From NCBI GenBank assembly GCA_001600095.1, contig BCIX01000001.1:5171198-5235197 (forward strand): a stretch of 64,000 nucleotides of DNA, in the 5' to 3' direction. Origin of the DNA: Bullera alba. Lineage: Eukaryota > Basidiomycota > Tremellomycetes > Tremellales > Bulleraceae. Both the position numbers and the translations under genes were made by a program. The notes under the pieces were generated by a model that was not told where the DNA came from, ran no database searches, and saw only the letters and a program-made list of their open reading frames with translations. This document shows positions 55,347-64,000 of the stretch, piece after piece (positions within the stretch are counted from its first letter, which is position 1; the number at the start of each line of letters is the position of its first letter).

Positions 55347-58300
55347 ATGGCACCCTTATTCCGTCGCCATCACCAATCTCAGACGGACATAACATCGCGG
55401 CAGCGCGCCGACTCTATGCCGTCGGAACCAGTCCCCGGACCTTCCAACTTGACGAGCTGGCAAGCGGACACGTCGAGCCGTTCTACTGGTCGACCTAAGA
55501 CGTCCTCTTCCAGCATCAGCACTAGCAATGTGCCTCAAGCGAAACGCCGGAGTTACACCTCTCAGCGAAGCCCCTCCAGCTTGAACGTCTCATTGCCACA
55601 ACCAGATGACGGACGAGATGGATCGTTTACGTCTTCTCCTTTCACCAGCATTCACCGGACACCTTCGAACGATTCATCCTTCCAAACACACTCGAGCGCC
55701 TATACAGCCCACCCAGACGCAGGAAGCACTTATAGCGATCTCGAGGAGGATGTCAGGGGACCACGGCAGCGCGAACGGACCGACGGCAGTACGCGGTCTA
55801 GGAATGCTTTGGAGAAGCGGCTAGGAGAGAAGGATCCGTACCTCCTACAGTCTGGCGCGCAGGCGGACAGGACTGCCCAGGCATACCCCGGTGTCGTTAT
55901 TGGCTCTTTTCCCGCAGGTGCCGGTCAGTTGGACTTCGACAGTATGAGGATCGATGGAATGCTCGACGATATTATGGACACCAATAATCAGCTTCCTCCA
56001 AGGGCAGACCAGCCGACTGGACAAGCAGGAGCGAACATCGCTCCTTGGCTTGTAGAGGATCCAAATGACAATACCGCTTCCGGACGCAACGAGCAAGCCC
56101 CATTCCTCCGGGAGGAAGATCACTCCCTCAGTCACTCGTCATCCACGCCTTCGCTGACCCAAGCCCGCCGTCAAGGGACAATGGACTCTAGAGGCGATGG
56201 AGTGTCCCCCACGTCTTCTAGAAACGGCTCTCAACCTTCCCTCGCATATCTGCCTTCTCTTCAATTACCAGGGACGCAGGCTCGCATGTCGTCCTATGAC
56301 AACCCGGCTGCGTCGGGTCAGCGAGGATCGAAAAGTGCCGTGCAACAGGATGAAGCGCAAGCTCTACCCTCGGGTGGGCGTCACCCTAGCATAGCCAACA
56401 CCAGGACAGGGAGGTATGGAAGTACTGTCTCAAGCGCGTCGGGATCGGGCAGTACAGGAAAGAAAGGCTTCCTCGGCGGCTTACTCAAGCGAAAGACTGC
56501 TCAAGCGCCCACTTCAGGTGAGTCAAGCGTTATGGCTTAGAGTCGCTGGCTTAGAATCCCCTTCGCACAGCTGCCTTGTCTGACTTTGGTCCAGCGGAAG
56601 GAAATTCTCGTGCCTCCACGTCTGGATCTACGAGTTCAAGGCTGCCGAGTTCTGCATCGGTCGGCTCGTTCACAAGTACACGACGTGCTCCACCTCCCGG
56701 TCTCGAATTGCCCGCTCCCTTTGCCAATACTTTCCACAGGCCAAGCGATATCTATATTCCGGACGGCATGATATCGCCTTTGAATGAAGCTGGAGAGCCA
56801 GAGTTCACCCTGGACATGAATTTCAACGACATGGATGGTATCGTTGATCCGACCTTTGCTCAACAATCCCAGGCGTCTCCCTCGACCGAAAGTGCCACGG
56901 GCGAGAAAGGCTCAACCGCAACGACATCAGGATCCATGCTCCTTCAAGACGCCTTGGACCAGACAGGCAGCTTCGCCAGTACATCCGGGTCGGCTTCCGG
57001 CAGCTCGGGTCAATCCGCGTTTGCACCCTCCAGCAGAGTCGTTGTGTCCGAAGGTCATCGAGTCTCAGGCGACCCGTTCACTCGTGCCAATCCGTTTGGA
57101 CCGAGATCCTCAGACAGTTCTGTTGAAGCCGGCAAATCGAGCACTCCGCCATCCCCTCACACGATGACTCTCCTCCCAAAGCATATTGGTCACCCTCGAA
57201 CAGTTCCCCGTCGCCCTTCCCAATTGCGCAATGTGAAAACTGGTTCAACTGATTCCAATGCGTCTTGCGATTCCCGCGACAACGGCTCATTGCAGCCTTT
57301 GGCTCCGGCTTGGGCAGCTGCTAGTGGCCCTTCGCCTACAATGTTCAATGACCCTTTTGGTGGATCCAGCCTCCCTTCAGAAGGGCCAAGCCAGCGACCG
57401 GCTTACCGTGCCGACTCTCAAGCTATCAGTACCGACTCGCGCGACAGCAGTCAAGGGCCATCGGGGACATCAGCTCGGACTTCAATCACCGACATCAAGC
57501 CGGCTATTCCTCTCGCCTCTGCAGGGCTCGGCCCCGGAGCTGCTTGGGCGGCGCCTGAGTCGTGGGGTGTTGAAGGCGATGCTACTTCCGAAGGCTCACC
57601 AAGTAGTGATGAAGATGGTCACTGGACTCCAGGACCTGACAGCGGCCCGAATTCCCCGCAGCGGTTGCCGTTCGATGCAAATGACCAGCATTCACAATTG
57701 CCATCGCCGCCGTCTGGGAAGCCGCCTCCATTTGGCTACAGCTCCGTTGCGCGGGGTGCTGCTGCTGGAGGGTCCTCGTCTCGGCCCGCTACCAAGGCTG
57801 GCAGGACACGTACCAAGACTGCAAATGGTCGACCGAGCACCTCAGCACGTCCGCATACTGGTGGTAGACCCGGAACGTCAGGGAGCGTCCAAACGTCCTC
57901 TCATCCTGTGAGCTGCCTGGACTTGTTAAATGTGGCGTTCTAGCTAACCAGTCCACAGCACCATCTTCGAATATACAGACCGGACGGATCGTACATCATT
58001 CTCGCGTTCCCGCTCAATACCACGACGTCGGAGATCATCAACTATCTTTCCGGAAATGATCCCCAAACGGGGAGGAAAGTTACGACGAGTATGAAGCTGT
58101 ACTTTCGGGAACGGGGACAAGGTGCGTGACAACGACTTGTTGTGCCAGAGCGTTGCTGATCCGAGTTACAGATCGTCAATTGCTGCCATCAGAGAAACCG
58201 CTGGCAATTCAGGATCGTAAACTGCGGCAAGCCGGATACACCGATGCGGAAAACGTAGAAGAGCTGGGGAAACTCGATCTCTTCACCCTGTGTAAATTCA

Positions 58301-61300
58301 TCTACCAAACGCCCGAGTTGCCTGTCATGAACCCGGTCAGTACTTGTAGAGAAGGTTTCTTTCTCTTATCTGACCTCTGCGCAGGAGGAAGAAAGTCAGT
58401 TCGACTCGTTCGAGTTTATCGACATCGCAGGTCGAGACCTGCTCACCATCCCTATTTTCTTTCACCTGCACGCGCATAATATCATCATCCTCAATGTGTC
58501 GCGCAACCCGATGACGGATATTCCCCTGGACTTCATTCAAGCCTGCACCAACCTGAGGGAACTGCGTATGACGCACATGTCTCTCAAGCGGATCCCAGCA
58601 TCAATCTGCGCCAGCTCAACTCTGGCACGACTCGACGTCTCATGTAATCGAATCGCAGATCTGGAGTCGGTCCCTCTGCACGAGATCACCACCCTACTAT
58701 CGTTGAAAGTGCAGAACAACAGGCTCACTTCCTTGCCCGACTACTTTGCTCAGATGAAGAATCTCAAATACCTCAACATCTCGAATAACAACTTCGATGT
58801 GTTCCCGGCTGTGCTGTGCGAGATGTCCAACCTGGTCGATCTGGATTGTTCCTTCAATATCATTGGCGAGTTCCCCTCAGAAATGTCCAACTTAAAGTCA
58901 CTGGAACGGCTATCAGCTTTCGGTAACGAGCTCAAGACATTCCCGGCCTCGTTCTCCACCTTGGAGAACCTTCGAGTGCTCGACGTTCGGCGCAACAACC
59001 TCACAGATCTCGAATCGGTGTACGCGCTTCCCAACTTGACCAGCTTGCAAGCCGACTACAACAATCTGGTCACTCTGGACGCCCAGATCGGTGCAAAGGT
59101 GCGCGAGTTTAGCGTTCCCCACAATTCGATCACACGATTCACATTGGCGTCCCTGCCCGATATTGGCTCGTCTTCATACTCGTTGACACATCTGAACTTG
59201 TCGCACGGCAAGATCTCGACGCTTTCCGACGAGGCTCTCAGCGGATTAACCAATCTGGTTCAACTTCGACTCGACTTCAATCAGTTTACTCGACTCCCTC
59301 CATCGACCAGCAAATTGGTCAACTTGCAGGTCCTTTCGTGTACCGACAACATGCTCGAGAGTCTGCCTACCGGTATCGGGTATCTGCAAAAGCTACGGAT
59401 CCTCAACGTCCATAACAACAACATCAAGGAGTTGGATCCGGGACTGTGGGCCTGTGGTTCGGTCGAATCGATCAACCTGAGCTCGAATCTGATTCAGAGA
59501 TCGCCCGAAACCCCTTCGCAGGCTGAACTAGCGGAGTATATTGGACTCGACCTGGAGACTTTGACTGGACCGATCATCCCTCCCATCATGAAAAGTCTAC
59601 AACGGCTCTATCTCGCCGACAACCGATACAACGAGGATATCTTCGACGCAGTGGCGCATCTCTACAATCTTCGGGTACTGAATCTCAGTTTCAACGAGAT
59701 ATTCGAGATCCCGCCTGGTACTCTGAGCCGCAACGAGAAGCTGGAAGCGCTCTACCTCTCCGGCAACAAGTTGACGAGTCTACCTGCGGAGGATTTGGAG
59801 AAGTTGCAGAATCTCAAGGTGCTTCACTTGAATGGCAACAAGCTGCAAACGCTTCCCTCGGAACTAGGGGCTCTCACCTCTCTGCAACATCTCGACGTGG
59901 GAAGCAACGTGCTCAAGTACAACATCGCCAACTGGCCGTACGATTGGAACTGGAATTGGAATACCGCATTGAAGTACCTCAATCTATCGGGCAACAAGCG
60001 ACTCGAAATCAAGCCGACCAGCGCCCAAGACATGTCGCATGCTTCTAGCTTCCGAAAAGAGCTCTCCGACTTCAACGCCCTCACCGATCTGCGACTGCTT
60101 GGTCTCATGGACGTGACACTGCGCATCCCTTCACTGCCGGACGAGACGGATGCCAAGCGAGTACGAACATCGTTCTCCGATATCAACAACATGGCGTATG
60201 GTATCTCAGACATTGTTGGATCTGCTGAGCACCTTGCAATGTTCGACATGGTCGTGCCCAACTTCCGGGGTCGAGACAATGAGTGCATCTTTGGCATGTT
60301 TGGTCGAGCGGTACCTTCTGCGCCCTCGGGGAAGATCCCCAAGTACATCCAGGAGATATTCGCACCGATCCTCACTGAGCAGATCGATTCGCTCAAGGAT
60401 GGCGAGGGATTGGAAGACGCCATAAGGAGGACTTTCTTGTCCGTCAACAGGTCGACCTTCGAGCACATCATGTCAACACAGACCAACGCCGCAGCTGTCA
60501 ACCTAGACAAACGGAAGCAATCGATTGCCAGTGTCTCGTCTGTCGACTCGCTCTTCAGGAAATGGGCACCCAGCCCAACTTCCCATTTCCGACAAGGTGC
60601 ATCCGGTGCGGTGGTATACCTCGTCGACAGGATGCTGTATGTCGGCAACGTGGGAGACTGCTTGGTCGTCCTATCGCGAAAGGGTGAAGCCGAGCTCCTG
60701 TCCAAACTGCACGACCCAACCGACAGAGAGGAGACTGCTCGTATCCGACGAGGAGAAGCCTGGGTGTCGACCAAAGGATATATCAACGAGGAGAAAGATC
60801 TCGACATATCCCGAGCCATCGGATACTACTCGAATTTCCCGGCTATCAACGCTAGTCCAGAGATCCGCACCCGACAGCTTGCAGAGTCAGACGAGTTTGT
60901 CATCATTGGCAATCACGCGCTGTGGAAGTGCTGCTCGTACCAGACTGCCGTGGATATCGCCCGGACTGAGCGTAGCAATCCAATGATGGCGGCTCAGAAG
61001 CTGAGGGACTTCGCCATCTCCTACGGAGCGGAAGGGTCAATCATGGTCATGGTCGTCAATGTCTCCGATCTCTTCACGGGTGCTGGTCAGAGGACACGAG
61101 GCATGCCAGGGTCGATTGCCATGTCGGACACGGCACCAGATCAAGATCTGTTCTACAATCCCGATATGATCAAGCGGAACATCAGACGGCGTTATGAAGA
61201 GTTCGGCGACAAGACCCTCAATCGCCTCCAGCAAGAGATTGAGCCACCACAGGGACAGGTCGCGATCGTTTTCACGGACATCGTCAACTCGACATACCTC

Positions 61301-62548
61301 TGGGAGACCAATCCCGGCATGCCGACGGCCATCAAGATGCACCACACATTCATGCGGCGGCAACTTCGACTTGACGGCGGATACGAGGTCAAGACTGAAG
61401 GCGATTCGTTCATGGTCTCTTTCCAGACAGTACCTGCGGCGTTGCTCTGGGCATTCAATTGCCAGATTGGCCTGTTGTCACAGGAATGGCCGAGAGAGCT
61501 TCTGGAAGCGGAAGACGGCAAGATCGTCCATGACTCCGATGGCAACATCGTTCAGAGGGGTCTCAGGGTCAGGATGGGGGTTCATTGGGGAGCGCCGAGT
61601 TGTGAGCGTGATCCCATCACCCGGAGAATGGATTACTACGGTCCCATGGTCAACCGATCCGCTCGAATCAACGCAAGTGCAGACGGAGGACAGTTGATGG
61701 CAAGTCAGGATGTGATCAACGAGGTCGAAGCGTTACGCGAGTACCTCGACACGCTGGATGGAGACGGGGAGAGCGATCTGCCAGAGAACTTGAAACGAGA
61801 AGTTCAGGAGCTGAAGAGGATTGGCTTTGAGGTCAAGGAGATGGGCGAGAGGAAATTGAAAGGTCTCGAAGGTGAGTAATCGTCAATGGCACTTTCGGCA
61901 AGGCACTGATGGACTCAAATGACAGTTCCCGAGAAACTACACTTGCTCTACCCTAAATCCTTGGCTGGTCGCTTCGAGCTGTCCAACGAGCTCCGCGCAA
62001 ACGTCGAAGTCGCAGACACAAGATCACTCATTGTCGAACACCGTCTGATTGACATCGACGAAGTTCGCTCGCTGGCCAAGTTGGTCTTGCGATTGGAAGC
62101 GCTCTGTTCCACTGCGCCAGCAATGGGCTCGTCAAATGTGACCCACGATTTCCTCAATCCTGCCAAATCACCTACTTCCCCAATCAGCAATACCAGCGCC
62201 CTTCCTTCGCCGGGACTCGAGATGACGCCGTCCAAGCGAGTCGTAACGAGAAACTTGATGAGGCTCGCTCCACCGTCCTACCTCGGCCCGCATATTCGAG
62301 AAGATATGAACGACGATGAGCTAGCAACCATCATCGAGAGTATGACGACGAGAATGGAGAACGCCATGTCGTCATTAGTGAGTGTCGTATCTATCCACAT
62401 GATCGTGAATGTAGCTAACCCACGGATCTTACAGTATGTCAAGCAGCTCGGAGGTCTCAACTCGATCATGTCAGCCTTCGAACAGCTGGCCAAGACGGAG
62501 CCGATGTTGCTCATGAAGGCAATGTCTTACATGGGTGCTACGCAATGA
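55347..62548 (+). CDS. CYR1: Adenylate cyclase (RA, LRR, PP2C-like and class III cyclase domains)
   Basis: It makes cAMP from ATP for PKA signalling (named CAC1 in Cryptococcus). Seven exons fit in phase: 55347-56517, 56595-57907, 57959-58121, 58172-58335, 58385-61871, 61926-62377 and 62435-62548, about 2287 residues. Residues 1-820 are disordered and Ser-rich. A Ras-association domain (HHLRIYRPDGSYIILAFPLN, LYFRERGQDRQLLPSEKP) lies at 829-937. About 20 LRRs run from ~975 to 1510 (for example LKYLNISNNNFDVFPAVLCE). A PP2C-like domain covers ~1560-1836. The cyclase core begins near 1895 with GQVAIVFTDIVNSTYLW (metal-binding Asp), TEGDSFMVSF and MDYYGPMVNRSARI. The C-terminal helices include KQLGGLNSIMSAFEQLAK. 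The PP2C part lacks the usual FDGH and D-N-M/T metal residues (it reads FGMFGRAV and EGSIMVMVV), so it is probably inactive. The exon 1 to exon 2 join relies on phase. Confidence 0.96.
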
Positions 62549-62695
62549 GGCTCCTATCGGCTTAGTTGTTGCATAAAAGGCATTATTCACCAGGACATTG
62601 AAGATAAGCCGTTGTAAGCCGATCTTTGTATAAACTTTGTATGCATGTAGAGGGTATTGAACAGCCGTTCTCCGCCCTGGCCTGGAGACACCCCA

Positions 62696-63332
62696 CTAAT
62701 ATTCATAATCGCTGTCGTCGTCGCCTTCTGGAACATCGTGCGTGGTGTACGGCACAAGCATCTTGAACGAATCGGGATCAACGAGCGATGTGAACAGGAC
62801 GACAGTAGCGTCAGCTGACACAGAGCCTTGTTTGAGCGTTGTACCACCGGCAGCGGCGTCGATGAAGAAGGGCACTCTTTCTGGCCAAGCTATCAAGGTT
62901 CCGGCAAGGGAAGGATCCGTGAGCTGCCGCAGCACTTCAGCCGGAGGCGTATCATGCCAGGGTGGGACGGTCACCTTTGGCAGACGTAGCAGTATCAAGA
63001 GCGGTGTTGTTGGTTGTGGCAAGGTAGACGTATCTTCGCCTGAAGCTCGTCGGAGACAATCCCTCGAGCCCAGACTTGACCAGTTGCCCGGCGTAGGCAG
63101 GACCCAGGAACTCGCGTTTCCACCAGGAATTGCCCTCGCCGATGGCGGTATGATCGCCAGGTGGTGAGAATCTGCTGAAGTAGTCCTTGGTGTCGGCGAT
63201 ATCCCTTTGGTCATCGGGGTCTTCCAGATTGCAAGGCTTGAGCGTCATGCTGTAATCGTTTAGCACAAGTCTTCCTTGAGTGATTAGGTCGTCTTTAACG
63301 GAAGAACCGTTCACTACCAGTCTATCTGCCAT
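62696..63332 (-). CDS. Small protein of unknown function; atypical intron or frameshift inside
   Basis: ATG 63332 opens MADRLVVNGSSVKDDLITQG, followed by LKPCNLEDPDD, SWWKREFLGPAYAGQLVKSG and LSPTSFRRRY. The continuation TVPPWHDTPPAEVLRQLTDP, PFFIDAAAGG, KMLVPYTTHD to the acidic end DSDYEY and TAG at 62696 is in a different frame. A 55-nt segment starting GTCTAC and ending CCAAAG joins the two in phase (Tyr then Val-Thr-Val-Pro-Pro). It would be an intron with an unusual donor; a one-base indel is the alternative. I do not recognise the family. It is convergent with CYR1, only 147 bp away. Confidence 0.6.
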
Positions 63333-64000
63333 CTTGTCGACCAGCTTGTCTCGTGGATGTTGAGGTGTTATTGTGGTGAGAACGTAAACTTCACCGCTTG
63401 CATGACTGCGTCTGTATCATGATATGGAAATTGGAAAACTTTCGGCGACGGCGAAGGCGGTCCAGCGTCCAGCGTCTGATCGTTTGATCGTGTGACGCTC
63501 TCCCGCGGGTCGATGGCGTTCGCGAAAATTGGATCGCGAATTAGAAGCATGTTGCGTGCTACATGAGCTGCCGGCCTGCACTTCCGAGTCGTTATCTGGG
63601 ATAGTGGTGGAAGCCGAGAGGAGATTCGATCAGCACTTATAGACCGTTGAACGTTTGAGAAGGCTAGGCGGCAGTTGAAAGTCTGGCGCGGTCACTTCGT
63701 ACACGTCATTTTCCAAAAGTGGCAATTTGACAACTCGGCAGTTTTGATCCCGTCTCCTCGTACCGCCCTTGTTGTTGCTTGTCAACCACGCTCATCTAAC
63801 CCTCTCACTCTCAACACCTTTTGCTCCCTGTCGACATCCTCGAATTGTATAGGCGAACGACCGCCTCGATCCATCTCTTCCACCTTCTCATGCTCAAGCA
63901 GCTGCTGCCCTGATCTAGTTGTGCTACCAGTCTTTCCACCTACCCTCGAGTTGTCAATAAACCGAAACACCAAACAGTAAAAACAGTCACGTCCTCTGTC
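63333..64000. promoter_or_regulatory. Upstream region of the small unknown gene, to the window edge
   Basis: 668 bp. A CT-rich stretch between 63750 and 63960 on the plus strand, ending in an A-rich patch (AACAGTAAAAACAGT), could be the leader of a plus-strand gene starting beyond the window. The 101-codon frame at 63675-63980 shows no domain. Confidence 0.4.

Noticed and set aside
59824..60819. 331-codon minus-strand open frame inside CYR1
   Set aside because: It lies antisense to conserved LRR and PP2C coding sequence and shows no motif; a shadow frame.
1..64000. Transposons, LTRs, CRISPR arrays, operons, rRNA
   Set aside because: No paired terminal repeats, transposase or polymerase frames, spacer arrays or rRNA-like blocks were visible; gene structure is typical intron-rich fungal nuclear DNA.

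Overview
This 64 kb window is nuclear DNA of a basidiomycete yeast, most likely Tremellomycetes (Cryptococcus, Kwoniella or Tremella-like). The evidence is the gene set (URA5, CYR1, DBP5, SGF73, TAF12 and an ATR1-like transporter), moderately high GC, and very dense splicing: most introns are about 50-60 nt with GTRAGT-type donors, and one gene has 19 exons. I assembled all exon joins by hand from splice sites and checked each for reading phase. There is no sign of rRNA, tRNA, transposons, CRISPR or other prokaryotic features.

Layout, left to right. 1-13.6 kb: the 5' part of STT3 (minus, cut by the left edge), a large coiled-coil/disordered protein, a type II membrane protein with plant-like leucine-rich repeats, and the mRNA-export helicase DBP5. 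14-25.5 kb: a divergent beta-tubulin (minus), a secreted GH105/YteR-like glycosidase (minus), a small unknown gene with an apparent frameshift, ribosomal protein eS8 (minus), an unknown Ser-rich protein (minus) and URA5. 26-36.7 kb is a nuclear gene cluster: SGF73 (SAGA), a DPB3/CHRAC-like histone-fold protein (minus), tRNA adenosine deaminase TAD1 (minus), mRNA export adaptor YRA1 (minus) and ORC4. 37-48 kb: a Zn2Cys6 transcription factor (minus), a 3.1 kb interval without convincing genes, TAF12 and an MFS/DHA2 transporter. 48.3-64 kb: a Kre9/Knh-like GPI protein (minus), a disordered unknown protein (minus), a bestrophin-type channel, the seven-exon adenylate cyclase CYR1 and a small unknown gene (minus).

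The genes are mostly unrelated housekeeping genes. Themes recur, though: mRNA export (YRA1 and DBP5), SAGA/TFIID (SGF73 and TAF12), replication (ORC4 and DPB3-like), and cell wall or secretory functions (STT3, the glycosidase and the Kre9-like protein). The most interesting points are a candidate frame-shifting cassette ('poison') exon in the one unusually long YRA1 intron, a beta-tubulin that lacks E198 and F200 (the benzimidazole-sensitivity residues), a decayed tandem copy of the TAD1 5' coding end directly upstream of TAD1, and a fungal membrane protein with a plant-receptor-like LRR ectodomain.
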